DNA of 64,000 nt from NCBI RefSeq assembly GCF_009687905.1, contig NZ_BLBG01000002.1, positions 1 through 64,000 on the forward strand. The letters are read 5' to 3'. The position numbers were made by a program, and so were the translations under genes. The DNA comes from Lacticaseibacillus zhaodongensis. GTDB lineage: Bacteria; Bacillota; Bacilli; Lactobacillales; Lactobacillaceae. Position 1 is the stretch's first letter. Every line of letters starts with the position of its first letter. Of the stretch, positions 53,568-62,651 are shown piece by piece. The notes beneath the pieces were generated by a model. The model did no database searches. It worked only from the letters and a program-made list of their open reading frames with translations, and was not told the DNA's origin.

Positions 53568-53984
53568 ATGCCACAAATCTATTTCTTATGTACCGGGAAT
53601 TCCTGCCGCAGCCAGATGGCCGAGGGCTTTGCCCGGGAAATAATGGGAGCGGACTGGCAGATTGCCAGCGCCGGGATCGAGGCGCAGGGTGTTAACCCGC
53701 GCGCGATTCAAGTCATGGCGGAAAAGGGCATTGATATCAGCCACAACCGGTCCAAACAGATCGACATGGACTACTTGTTGAGCTCAGACGTGGTCGTGAC
53801 CCTGTGCGGGGATGCGCGCGACCGTTGTCCGGTCACGCCCCCATCCGTGCGGCGGGTGCACTGGCCGTTGCCGGACCCGGCGCAAGCCACGGGGTCAGAT
53901 GCGGAAGTACTGACGGTGTTCCGGCAGGTCCGCGATGAGATTGAACGGCGCGTGCAGCAGTTTGCGGCGGACTGGCAGCAGTAA
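53568..53984 (+). CDS. arsC: Arsenate reductase, thioredoxin-coupled (ArsC)
   Basis: This 138-residue low-molecular-weight-phosphatase-like protein has the nucleophile loop CTGNSCRS (Cys10) and the two resolving Cys in [11 protein letters not shown] (C82-C89 type). These three Cys define the thioredoxin-dependent arsenate reductase. No ars operon neighbours are present. Confidence 0.92.
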   Translation: MPQIYFLCTGNSCRSQMAEGFAREIMGADWQIASAGIEAQGVNPRAIQVMAEKGIDISHNRSKQIDMDYLLSSDVVVTLCGDARDRCPVTPPSVRRVHWPLPDPAQATGSDAEVLTVFRQVRDEIERRVQQFAADWQQ

Positions 53985-53989
53985 AAAAA

Positions 53990-54044
53990 CAGGTTTGCGT
54001 TAACGGTGATTTCAACATCACGTGAGCGCAAACCTGCTTTTTTC
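53990..54044. terminator. Bidirectional terminator
   Basis: ACAGGTTTGCG and CGCAAACCTG flank a loop, with A and T runs on both sides. Confidence 0.85.
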
Positions 54045-54053
54045 GTTTGGCGA

Positions 54054-54566
54054 CTACTTTTGGCGTGCTAACCACTCAGCCCGCGTGAGTTTGTAGCTCA
54101 TTACGGTGATGCGGGTGCCGTCATCAAGCGTGAACTCATGCTGCGCGCCCTGATCGATCAGGCCCATTTTCGCCAGCACGCGTCCGGACGCGCCGTTCAC
54201 GCTGGCATAATCCCCTTGAATCTGTTGGTAGTCGAGCTGGGTAAAGGCATAATCCACCATTGCCCGTCCGGCTTCCGGCATGTAACCGTGCCGCCAATAT
54301 TCGGGCATCAGCAGGTAGGTCATGACGCCGCCATCGTGAAACTCGAAGAAGCCGATCATTTCCTGGGTGGCTTTGAGGGTGATAGCAAAAGCCGTATCCG
54401 GATTTTGTAAAAAGTGCTGTTCGAATTCCTGCTGAATCGCCGCGGGGCTGTTGTCGTCGGCATAGCGCGTGTACTTGCGCGCCCCTTGATCCGCAAACAT
54501 GCGCGCAAAATCTTGTGCATCATCTGCAGTAAACGGCCGCAGTACCAGCCGGACTGTCTCAATCAT
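54054..54566 (-). CDS. GNAT N-acetyltransferase (RimJ/RimL-like)
   Basis: This 170-residue protein has the Acetyltransf_3 pattern (RLVLRPFTADDAQDFARM, PEYWRHGYMPEAGRAMVDYAF, VNGASGRVLAKMGL). It acetylates an unknown amine or protein N-terminus. Confidence 0.88.
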   Translation of the reverse strand: MIETVRLVLRPFTADDAQDFARMFADQGARKYTRYADDNSPAAIQQEFEQHFLQNPDTAFAITLKATQEMIGFFEFHDGGVMTYLLMPEYWRHGYMPEAGRAMVDYAFTQLDYQQIQGDYASVNGASGRVLAKMGLIDQGAQHEFTLDDGTRITVMSYKLTRAEWLARQK

Positions 54567-54800
54567 TGCAATCCTCCGTTAAGATATTTGCTTCTAATCA
54601 TAGTGAAGATTGGGGCCGCGGTCAAAAGCTGCTTACTGAAACCAGTATGTGTACGAATGTTATCATTGCAACGCGGATGCTCTAGCAATGACATTTGCAG
54701 GTTTGCAAATATTGCATAGTTTGGCCTAACTAACGATAATTATTTCTGCCAAATCAAAAGCGGATATTTTGCCCGCAACGCCAGCAGCAAGTCAAGTGTT

Positions 54801-54812
54801 GTAATTAATTAC
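54801..54812. promoter_or_regulatory. Possible PerR-type box before ahpC
   Basis: GTAATTAATTAC is a perfect palindrome inside TTGTAAT...ATTACAA, 54 bases before ahpC. PerR boxes are AT-rich dyads, so this is a candidate only. Confidence 0.35.
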
Positions 54813-54865
54813 GAGAATATTACAATGTAGGCGTATGAAGACAAGCAGATAAGGGAGGAAACATT

Positions 54866-55429
54866 ATGAGTTTAGTGGGTAAAGAAGTCGAACCATTCAG
54901 CGCACAAGCTTATCAAAACGGGGAGTTCATCACCGTGACCGATGCCGATTTCAAGGGGCACTGGAGCGTTGTGATGTTCTACCCGGCAGACTTTTCATTC
55001 GTTTGTCCAACCGAATTAGCGGATTTGCAGGATCAATACGCGACTTTGCAGCAGCTAGGGGTTGAGGTTTACTCGGTTTCCGAAGATACGCACTATGTTC
55101 ACAAGGCTTGGCACGACGCGTCTGATGCGGTCGGCAAGTTGCAGTACGCCATGATCGGTGACCCATCGCACCAGCTCGCGCGGATGTTTGACGTGCTCGA
55201 TGAGGAGCAGGGTCTGGCGCAACGGGGCACCTTCATTTTGGATGACAAGGGTGTTGTGCAGTCGTTGGAAATCAACGCTGACGGCATCGGCCGCAACGCT
55301 AGCGAGTACATCGACCGCATCAAGGCTGGTCAGTACGTTGAGAGCCACCCAGGTGAAGTTTGCCCAGCCAAGTGGAAGGAAGGTTCCGAAACTTTGACCC
55401 CTGGCCTGGACCTAGTGGGGAAAATCTAA
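54866..55429 (+). CDS. ahpC: AhpC peroxiredoxin
   Basis: This 187-residue 2-Cys peroxiredoxin has the peroxidatic Cys in [10 protein letters not shown] (about C47) and the resolving Cys in [11 protein letters not shown] (about C166). It reduces hydrogen peroxide and organic peroxides. It is followed directly by ahpF with no gap. AAGGGAGGAAAC precedes the ATG. Confidence 0.96.
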   Translation: MSLVGKEVEPFSAQAYQNGEFITVTDADFKGHWSVVMFYPADFSFVCPTELADLQDQYATLQQLGVEVYSVSEDTHYVHKAWHDASDAVGKLQYAMIGDPSHQLARMFDVLDEEQGLAQRGTFILDDKGVVQSLEINADGIGRNASEYIDRIKAGQYVESHPGEVCPAKWKEGSETLTPGLDLVGKI

Positions 55430-56971
55430 ATGTTAGACGCGAAGCTAAAGCAGCAGCTCCAATCATATTTCCAGTTGCTCGAGCAGCCGGTAGTGTTTCG
55501 GGTGGATGCCGGCAGCTCTGCGGATGGGACCAAAACTAAGGACTTTTTGACCGAGGTTGCGGGAATCAGCGCAAAGCTGAGCGTCAGGACTGCCAGTCTC
55601 AAGCGGCAGCCAAGTTTCACCGTTGACCAGGTCGGCGCGGACCCATCCGGAATTGTTTTCGCCGGAATCCCGCTCGGCCACGAGTTTGAATCCTTCGTCT
55701 TGGCCGTGCTGCAGGTTTCGGGCCACGCACCCAAAATCACCGCGGCGGAGCGCGAACAGATCATGGCCATCAACACCGACCTGCATTTTGAAACCTTTGC
55801 CAGCCTGTCCTGCCACAACTGTCCGGATGTCGTGCAGGCGCTGAACATTATTAGCGTGCTCAACCCCCACGTCACGCACACGATGATCGAAGGCGGGATG
55901 TTTCAGGATGAGGCAACGGCCAAGAACATCATGGCCGTGCCGACCGTCTTCCTCAATGGTAAGGAGTGGCACAACGGTCGCGCCACCCTGGCGGAGTTAT
56001 TAGCCAAAATCGCGGGTAAGGAAGGGCAAGTTGCCGTTGCGGCGGCCACAACTAAACAGGTGTTTGACGTCCTGATTATTGGTGGTGGTCCTGCTGCCGG
56101 GGCAGCGGCAATTTACGCCGCTCGGAAAGGCTTGGCAACAGCCGTGGTCGCGGACCACATGGGCGGGCAGCCTTTGGAGACGGTCGGCATCGAGAACCTG
56201 CCCGGGACGGACTACATCACCGGCGAGGACTTGATGGCGAACATCACCGCGCAGTTGACCAAGTACAAGGTCACTTTGATCAGTGGGCAGACGGTGGCGA
56301 AGATTGGTGATGAAACCCCAATCGTTTTGCGGCTCAAGGGTGGCGACACCCTCCGCAGTAAGACCGTGATTGTCGCGACCGGGGCCCACTGGCGGCAGCT
56401 GGGTGTGCCTGGTGAGGAGGAATTCCGCAATAAGGGTGTGGCCTACTGCCCGCACTGCGACGGTCCGCTCTACAAGGGCAAAGACGTTGCGGTTGTTGGC
56501 GGCGGGAACTCCGGATTGGAAGCCGCAATTGACCTCGCCGGGATTGCACATCACGTCACGGTGTTGGAGTTTGCACCGCAAATTTCTGCAGACGCCGTTT
56601 TGCAGAGTAAGGCCGCGGCCCTCAGCAATGTCGATTTGATTGCGAACGCCCAGACGACCGAAGTTCTGGGCGATGGTCGGGTAACTGGTCTGAAGTACAC
56701 CGAACGGGACACGAAAGCCAGCAAGGAACTGACCGTTGACGGAATTTTCGTGCAAATCGGCTTAGTGCCGAACACCGATTTTGTCAGTGACACCCTCGAC
56801 CTGGATGCTCACCACCAAATCAAGGTCGATGAACATGGGGCCACCAGCATGGACCATGTGTTTGCGGCCGGGGACTGCACCGACTCCGCCTACAAGCAGA
56901 TCGTGATTGCGATGGGCAGTGGCGCGACAGCCGCGCTGAGTGCTTTCGGGGACATTGCGTTTAGCAAGTAG
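55430..56971 (+). CDS. ahpF: AhpF alkyl hydroperoxide reductase subunit F
   Basis: This 513-residue flavoprotein has an N-terminal double thioredoxin-fold domain with CHNC (LSCHNCPDVV), then FAD- and NADH-binding domains (IIGGGPAAGAAAIYAARKG and VVGGGNSGLEAA) and the redox pair CPHC (YCPHCDGPLY). It passes electrons from NADH to AhpC. The ATG directly abuts the ahpC stop. Confidence 0.96.
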   Translation: MLDAKLKQQLQSYFQLLEQPVVFRVDAGSSADGTKTKDFLTEVAGISAKLSVRTASLKRQPSFTVDQVGADPSGIVFAGIPLGHEFESFVLAVLQVSGHAPKITAAEREQIMAINTDLHFETFASLSCHNCPDVVQALNIISVLNPHVTHTMIEGGMFQDEATAKNIMAVPTVFLNGKEWHNGRATLAELLAKIAGKEGQVAVAAATTKQVFDVLIIGGGPAAGAAAIYAARKGLATAVVADHMGGQPLETVGIENLPGTDYITGEDLMANITAQLTKYKVTLISGQTVAKIGDETPIVLRLKGGDTLRSKTVIVATGAHWRQLGVPGEEEFRNKGVAYCPHCDGPLYKGKDVAVVGGGNSGLEAAIDLAGIAHHVTVLEFAPQISADAVLQSKAAALSNVDLIANAQTTEVLGDGRVTGLKYTERDTKASKELTVDGIFVQIGLVPNTDFVSDTLDLDAHHQIKVDEHGATSMDHVFAAGDCTDSAYKQIVIAMGSGATAALSAFGDIAFSK

Positions 56972-57014
56972 CTAGCAGGATGTATTGAACCAGATGAAAG
57001 AGTTTCGTTAGGGT

Positions 57015-57051
57015 CATGGCGCGTCTAGTAAACTCGCGCCATGATTTTTTT
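57015..57051 (+). terminator. Terminator after ahpF
   Basis: CATGGCGCG pairs with CGCGCCATG and is followed by T6. The rest of the gap up to 57281 is AT-rich with no gene. Confidence 0.88.
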
Positions 57052-57281
57052 ATGCCGCAAATTTGCTGATGTTTATGATGCTCGTGAATGTATGATGCCA
57101 CTATTAATTATCATAGTGCTTTCATATTCGCAATTATTAATTATTGATAAATGTAAAGACTATTATTGATGCGAATGCTTTGATAAGATTCTATGGTTAA
57201 AAATCATTGGAAATTTTTCAAAGCGCGCGAATTGTAAATTGCAGTTTCGCGAATGCACAGTTATTTTGGAGGGGTTTAGAC

Positions 57282-57980
57282 ATGCAACTTATTGCAGCAC
57301 TTATTTGGATATTCATATTTTTTGTCGTGCTCAAATTGGCCATTTCGGTGGCAACTTCAAATGATGCACAAACAGGACGTAGCTTTAAGATTTTGATAGT
57401 CAGCTTGATTGTTGTCAGTGTGCCTACTGTCATTGCACATAATCGTTCTGTGGCTGCTACTGAGGCTGCTGAAGAGGTCAAACAGGAAGCAAGTGCAGAA
57501 ACGGACGATGACGACGATTCTTATTATTCGGGCGATGACGACACAGACGATACAACTAACACCGACGATGAAGAAGCAGATGCAGATTCTTCAAGCAGCA
57601 GTTCCATAGACCGCAGCGGCGCTGACTCTGCAAGTAGTGCCAGCGAGAGTAGCACTGCTGATTCTACGAGTACTGCAACGACGTCATCATCTTCATCAAC
57701 GCAGCCGGTCAGTCAAAGCAGTGCCAGCAGTACCACTCATACTGGGGTTACTAACAACTACCGCTCCGGCGGTGGCAGTAGTTATGCATACAAGGCAGTG
57801 CCGAACACTGCAGACAGTGAAACCGTCTATGTGAGTCCTCAGATTCCCGGCCGTTATCACAAGGATCCCAACTGCCGCGGCCTGCACAAGTACGGAACAA
57901 GTATCCAGACAATGACACTAGTTCAAGCCCGTGCTGCCGGCTACGTTGCCTTCTGTGCATACGAGCGGTATGGCGACTAG
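57282..57980 (+). CDS. Membrane-anchored Asp/Ser-rich protein with C-terminal Cys-binding domain
   Basis: This 232-residue protein starts at ATG 57282 behind GGAGGGG. Two hydrophobic helices (LIAALIWIFIFFVVLKLAI and ILIVSLIVVSVPTVIA) are followed by an Asp-rich then Ser/Thr-rich linker and a C-terminal domain with YHKDPNCRGLHKYG and FCAYER. The domain resembles the Ada-like metal-binding module of secreted nucleases. Unlike the protein at 24545-25183 it keeps its His and Cys. The function is unknown. Confidence 0.7.
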   Translation: MQLIAALIWIFIFFVVLKLAISVATSNDAQTGRSFKILIVSLIVVSVPTVIAHNRSVAATEAAEEVKQEASAETDDDDDSYYSGDDDTDDTTNTDDEEADADSSSSSSIDRSGADSASSASESSTADSTSTATTSSSSSTQPVSQSSASSTTHTGVTNNYRSGGGSSYAYKAVPNTADSETVYVSPQIPGRYHKDPNCRGLHKYGTSIQTMTLVQARAAGYVAFCAYERYGD

Positions 57981-58004
57981 AAATTAACCTGAAGTAACAG
58001 CAAA

Positions 58005-58031
58005 AGTTCCTCATTTTTGAGGAGCTTTTTT
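58005..58031 (+). terminator. Terminator
   Basis: AGTTCCTCA pairs with TGAGGAGCT (one G-U pair) and is followed by T5. Confidence 0.8.
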
Positions 58032-58055
58032 AGTTAACTTTACAATTGTTCCAAA

Positions 58056-58077
58056 ATACTATGCATGTGCATAGTAT
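58056..58077. promoter_or_regulatory. Strong operator-like palindrome
   Basis: ATACTATGCA (58056-58065) and TGCATAGTAT (58068-58077) form a perfect 10-bp dyad 63 bases before the decarboxylase-like gene, near a TTATACT -10-like element. No regulator is encoded next to it. Confidence 0.6.
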
Positions 58078-58140
58078 CGTGTTATACTTCTGTGGTTAAG
58101 TTCCACGCAGCTTTTTGCATTAGACTCAGGAGGTCTTAAA

Positions 58141-59112
58141 TTGAAATTAATCACAGTTGAAGAACATTACGACACCGATGCCAACATTGAACAATTTAAC
58201 AAGTATTCAGAAGTTAAGAACAACAACCCGTTCCAGGATAAGTTAAAGCCATTCCTTGTTGATTTTGACAAGAAGGTTGAATACATGGACGCGAATGGCA
58301 TCGACATGCAGGTGATTTCCGATGCCGGTAACTCCGCACAGGTTTTGCCAGACAAATACGCGGTTGCTGGATCCCACGCGCAGAACGAAACGCTGGCAGA
58401 AAACATCAGCAAGTATCCAGACCGCTTTGCCGGCCTAGCAACATTGCCTGCGAACACACCTGACAAGGCGGCTGCAGAGCTCGAGTACGCTGTTACTAAG
58501 CTCGGCATGAAGGGTGCCATCATCAGCGGGAGTATCGACGGCCAGTTCCTTGACGACCCGAAGTTTGACGCGATTTTCGCCGCTGCCGACAAGCTTGGCA
58601 CGACGCTGTACTTGCACCCAGGTGTCATCACCAACGCCCAGAAGGCCATGCTCTACGATAGTAAGGCCTACTCACCAGCCGCTTCCAACATGATGGCCGG
58701 CGCAATGTGGGGTTGGCACATGGAAGCCGGGATTCAGGTCATGCGCCTCATCACTGCCGGTGTGCTCGACAAGTACCCGAATATTAAGCTCGCAACCGGT
58801 CACTGGGGTGAGTTCATCCCGATGTTTCTGGAACGGATCGACGGCTTCAGCGACATCATTACTAAGTTGCCACACAAGTTCTCTTACTACTACAAGCGTC
58901 AGGTTTACATGTCACCATCCGGTATGTTCACGGCTCCCCAGATGCAGTTGTGCCTGAGCGAAGTCGGTGCCGATCACATCATGTGGTCCGAAGATTACCC
59001 ATACGTGCAGTCTGGTAAGACGACCCGTGAATTCCTCGGGGGTGCCGATGTGACTGCCGAGCAGCGGGAAGCAATTGCCCACGGAACTGCTGAGAAGTTG
59101 TTCAAGCTGTAA
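58141..59112 (+). CDS. Gamma-resorcylate/dihydroxybenzoate decarboxylase-like amidohydrolase
   Basis: This 323-residue protein has a TTG start behind AGGAGG. Metal and catalytic residues of the ACMSD/resorcylate decarboxylase group are seen: Glu-x-His in VEEHYDTD (E-H at the N-terminus), His in LYLHPG and Asp in SEDYPYVQSG. It may decarboxylate hydroxylated aromatic acids. It is of usual length. The substrate is inferred from the family. Confidence 0.87.
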   Translation: MKLITVEEHYDTDANIEQFNKYSEVKNNNPFQDKLKPFLVDFDKKVEYMDANGIDMQVISDAGNSAQVLPDKYAVAGSHAQNETLAENISKYPDRFAGLATLPANTPDKAAAELEYAVTKLGMKGAIISGSIDGQFLDDPKFDAIFAAADKLGTTLYLHPGVITNAQKAMLYDSKAYSPAASNMMAGAMWGWHMEAGIQVMRLITAGVLDKYPNIKLATGHWGEFIPMFLERIDGFSDIITKLPHKFSYYYKRQVYMSPSGMFTAPQMQLCLSEVGADHIMWSEDYPYVQSGKTTREFLGGADVTAEQREAIAHGTAEKLFKL

Positions 59113-59144
59113 TCAAGATCATTAAGCACAATCTTTGCACTTCA

Positions 59145-59190
59145 AAAGCACCTAAGAATGATTAGCACTTCATCATTCTTAGGTGCTTTT
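59145..59190. terminator. Bidirectional terminator
   Basis: AAAAGCACCTAAGAATGAT and ATCATTCTTAGGTGCTTTT form a perfect 19-bp stem between convergent genes. Confidence 0.9.
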
Positions 59191-59209
59191 GGTTTAATTG
59201 TCCGGCTCA

Positions 59210-60091
59210 TTAATTAAGTGCGCAGGGGCTAGCCGGACGCCGTGCACTGATCAGTTCGTTGATGGTGACGCTCGCGAAAATCAGTGCTGCGCCGATCATT
59301 TGTAGGCCACTGAGGTGCTCGCCCAGCAGCCAGATGCCAAAGCCCGCGGAAAACAGTGGCTCCAGCGAGAAGATGAGGCTGATGGTTTCCGGTGTCAGGA
59401 AGTGCTGCACCTTGGTTTGGACGACAAAGCCGAACGCGCTGCAGATAATGCCCAGCGCGAGAACGGCGCCCCATTGGGTGGTCGTTGCGGGCAGCTCCGG
59501 CTTTTCGAACAGGAGACTGCTGATGACGCCCTCTACGCCGGCAACGCCCAGCTGCAGGACGCTGATGCTGAAGGTGTCAGCAATTTTGCGGGTGACGTGG
59601 CCGGAGTAAATGATGTGGACTGCGTAGAGTGCCGCCGTCAGTAGGCATAGCGGCGCCCCAATGGAGAATTGCAGGTGGCCGTTTGCGACCAGCAAAAACA
59701 GGCCGATGATCACCGCAATGGTCGCAATGATTGCTGATGGCCGCGGCAGTTGCCGCTGCAAGACCGCGTTAAATATCATCACGAACATTGCTGTTGTCGC
59801 GACCAGGAAGCCCGCGGTGGTCGCGCTGGTGTGCTGAAGACCAAACATCACGCTGGCAAACAGGCCGTAAAGCAGGGTGCCCATGATAAGGGCGGCTTGA
59901 ACGTGCTCTTTGTGCAGGCCGTGTAAACCATGCGGGAAGACCAGCATTGTGACCGCAAAGGCAATCAGAAAGCGCAAGCCCACCAGCAGCAGAGGGGAGA
60001 CCGCGACCAAAGCGACCTTCATCCACATATAACTGGCGCCCCAAGCCGCAACTACCAGGGTCATCATTACAAACGCCCACCGTTTATTCAT
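59210..60091 (-). CDS. EamA (DMT) family transporter
   Basis: This 293-residue protein has about ten hydrophobic helices in two EamA repeats (VVAAWGASYMWMKVALVAV and the second repeat ending in LSGLQMIGAALIFASV). ATG 60091 follows AAAGGA; an in-frame start at 60169 is less likely. Probably exports a small metabolite. It is divergent from a LysR regulator. Confidence 0.9.
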   Translation of the reverse strand: MNKRWAFVMMTLVVAAWGASYMWMKVALVAVSPLLLVGLRFLIAFAVTMLVFPHGLHGLHKEHVQAALIMGTLLYGLFASVMFGLQHTSATTAGFLVATTAMFVMIFNAVLQRQLPRPSAIIATIAVIIGLFLLVANGHLQFSIGAPLCLLTAALYAVHIIYSGHVTRKIADTFSISVLQLGVAGVEGVISSLLFEKPELPATTTQWGAVLALGIICSAFGFVVQTKVQHFLTPETISLIFSLEPLFSAGFGIWLLGEHLSGLQMIGAALIFASVTINELISARRPASPCALN

Positions 60092-60190
60092 CACTATCGT
60101 CCTTTCCGGTACTTGTTCCATAGTATATAATCGGTGGATACATAAGTATAACGAATGATTCTTATTCAAGAATTAGCAGGGGTGATACAA

Positions 60191-61054
60191 ATGAATCGCT
60201 ACATCGCATTCTTAGAGGTCGTTACGCGGGGTAGCTTCAGCAAGGCCGCCGCTGCGCTGGGGTACACGCAGTCGGCAATCAGTCAGATGATTGCAGCGTT
60301 GGAAGATGAAGTGGGTGTGCGTTTACTACAACGGTCCCGGCGCGGGGTACGGTTGACACCAGAGGGCATGACACTGCTGCCCCAAATTCAGCAACTAGTT
60401 CGTCAGTATCGGACCTTTCAAAACCACGTAACGGCAGTTCAGGGCCTGATTGGTGGCGAGATCCGCATCGGGACTATCTCCAGCGTGACGCGACAAATCC
60501 TGCCGCAAGTCATTCGTGGTTTTGAACAACAATACCCGCAGGTGCGTTTTGTTTTCCATCAGGGTGATTACAGCCTCAACCGGCAGTGGATTGAATCCGG
60601 GGAGGTCGATTTTGGCGTGGTCACTCCGCCCGCGGTGCCGGACCTAACGACAATTCCCTTTTGGCAGCCACAGATGCTGGCGGTCCTGAACCGCAAGGAC
60701 CCTTTGGCAAAATTACCGGTCGTCCCGCTCACGGACCTTGCTGATGAGCCCTACATCATGGTTGAACAAGGGGATTACAGTGAAGCACTAAATGCCTTCA
60801 AAGCTAAAGGTATCAAGCCGAACATCAAGTTCACGATTCACGATGATTACGCAATCATGGGGATGGTCGAGGCAGGACTAGGCTTTAGTATACTTTCCGC
60901 CGGCGTATTGGACCGCATGCCCTTTGACGTGGCGGTACGGCCGACTGACCCGCCACTAAGTTTGCACTTAGCGCTGGCGTTCAAGGACCGAGATGCCATG
61001 CCTTTAGCCAGTCAGAAGTTTATTGATTATATGCTTGCCCACAAAACTAAATAA
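60191..61054 (+). CDS. LysR-family transcriptional regulator
   Basis: This 287-residue protein starts at ATG 60191 behind AGGGG. The helix-turn-helix is SFSKAAAALGYTQSAISQMIAALE, and the substrate-binding domain spans about 90-287. It probably regulates the divergent EamA transporter. Confidence 0.92.
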   Translation: MNRYIAFLEVVTRGSFSKAAAALGYTQSAISQMIAALEDEVGVRLLQRSRRGVRLTPEGMTLLPQIQQLVRQYRTFQNHVTAVQGLIGGEIRIGTISSVTRQILPQVIRGFEQQYPQVRFVFHQGDYSLNRQWIESGEVDFGVVTPPAVPDLTTIPFWQPQMLAVLNRKDPLAKLPVVPLTDLADEPYIMVEQGDYSEALNAFKAKGIKPNIKFTIHDDYAIMGMVEAGLGFSILSAGVLDRMPFDVAVRPTDPPLSLHLALAFKDRDAMPLASQKFIDYMLAHKTK

Positions 61055-61102
61055 ACAGTGCGGCCCTGGATTCAAAAGTAGAATCTGGGGCCGTACTGTT
61101 TA
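61053..61102. terminator. Bidirectional terminator
   Basis: AAACAGTGCGGCCC...GATTC pairs with GAATC...GGGCCGTACTGTTT between the convergent genes. Confidence 0.85.
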
Positions 61103-61121
61103 TTGTAAGTAAGATTAAGTG

Positions 61122-62396
61122 TTACCAGCTAAATTCTTCGTAGTACATGTCGGTGCTGGCGACCCCAGCGTTACTTAAAGCATGGCTCCACGAGTGGCCC
61201 ATTTTGCTGGGGCCGGAGAGGAGGTACAGATTAGGGCTTTGCGTGAGGGCAGCAGTCTCCTTGGCGACGGCAAAACGACCCGCCTGCACGTGTAGCTTTA
61301 AGTTAGTCCGCTTGGCAGCAAGCGCCCGCAACTGCGGGACATAGATCAAATCCTGCGCGCGGTGGGCGGAGTAGTACAGCGTGATTGGAACGTTAGGGTA
61401 AGCCTGAATCAGCGCAATCATTGGCACCACGCCGGAACCACCAGCAACCAGAACCATGGGTGTGTCCGGATGCGTGTCGATCATGGTCTTGAAGCGACCA
61501 AAACCACCGGCTACGTTCGTTAGTGTGTTCACTGGCAGTTGCTGCATAGCGCGGGTGAAGTCCCCATCTCCCCGCACAGCCAACACCAGCCGGTCGTTCT
61601 CGACGGGACTAGCAACCGAGAAGGGGTGCAGTTCCCGCATGCTTGGGTAGTCTGGAAAGCTGATGAAGACATAGTCGCCGGGTGCAATCTGTAGCCGGTA
61701 GTGATGGGTAAACCGGAAAGTAAATTCAAAGAAGTTGGGTGCTAGTTGGCGCTTGGCAGTTAATTTTGCTTGCGGTAGCCACCAGGTATCCCGAATCTTG
61801 GTGTAGGCGTAAGCCAAGGCGACCACGAGGGTGTAGCCGTTGAAGAGGAACATATAGGGGTGGATGGCGGTGATGTAGTCGATCAGCTGGACGTGGACGA
61901 ACACCAGCGCGACCGCGATTAGGTTCAGGCGGTGGAGCCACACTGAGAATTCATGCTTAAAAGTCCCTTCAAGCAGGTGTTTGAGGCGCGCCAGCAGCGG
62001 AATCCTGCTTGTGAGCCAGCCGGCCATAAACACCAACGAATAGAGCATCATCGCGATGAACAAAACCAGGGCGATATCGCCAGTTAAGCGGATCAGGCCG
62101 AATGAGTTGGTGTGGATTTTGTGGAGGACCGCCACTACGATTGCGACAATACTTAGGCAGCCGTGCACCATGTAGATGCTGGGCAGACCGATCAGCCGGT
62201 CGAGCCACTGCGGCCGGGTCGCCAGGTAGATGGCGGCCAGGAACCAGACGTAGGCGATGTTGCCGAATTGAACGCCCAGATTTGCAGAATGCAGGCCAGT
62301 TGCCAGGGTCAAGACTAATGGTAGCGGCAAGATAAATAATACAACGAGCCAAGTTAAACCTAGTAGGTAAGGAAAACGTTTAAGCAAGATGTGCAC
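61122..62396 (-). CDS. Ferric-reductase-like membrane flavoprotein
   Basis: This 424-residue protein has six N-terminal membrane helices with paired His typical of heme-binding ferric-reductase-like domains (HKIHTNSFG, HRLNLIAVALVFVHVQ). The C-terminal FAD- and NAD-binding domains show LHPFSVASP and VAGGSGVVPMIALI. It moves electrons from NAD(P)H across the membrane, perhaps to iron or quinones. Usual length for the family. Confidence 0.85.
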   Translation of the reverse strand: MHILLKRFPYLLGLTWLVVLFILPLPLVLTLATGLHSANLGVQFGNIAYVWFLAAIYLATRPQWLDRLIGLPSIYMVHGCLSIVAIVVAVLHKIHTNSFGLIRLTGDIALVLFIAMMLYSLVFMAGWLTSRIPLLARLKHLLEGTFKHEFSVWLHRLNLIAVALVFVHVQLIDYITAIHPYMFLFNGYTLVVALAYAYTKIRDTWWLPQAKLTAKRQLAPNFFEFTFRFTHHYRLQIAPGDYVFISFPDYPSMRELHPFSVASPVENDRLVLAVRGDGDFTRAMQQLPVNTLTNVAGGFGRFKTMIDTHPDTPMVLVAGGSGVVPMIALIQAYPNVPITLYYSAHRAQDLIYVPQLRALAAKRTNLKLHVQAGRFAVAKETAALTQSPNLYLLSGPSKMGHSWSHALSNAGVASTDMYYEEFSW

Positions 62397-62651
62397 CTTC
62401 TTAATGGTGGGGGATTCGGCAGAAAATGACGGTTCAGTTTTGAATTGTTGGCAATTGGGTTCAACTTAATAACGCGCAAAGTATAACTGCATGCGAGAAT
62501 CGTTGCATTAACAATTGTTAAGCATATAACTTTTTTTAATTTTATTCGCGCCGCGTGTTTGTGCACGAATCCGGACAATTGCCCAATTGCTGGCGTTATT
62601 TTAGGGTATAATTTGGCTAGTTACTAATGCACGGACTTTGGAGGAATTAAC
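62397..62651. other. Gap with no gene
   Basis: The 255-base divergent region is AT-rich and holds promoter-like AT sequences. I see no strong dyad or ORF. Confidence 0.6.
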
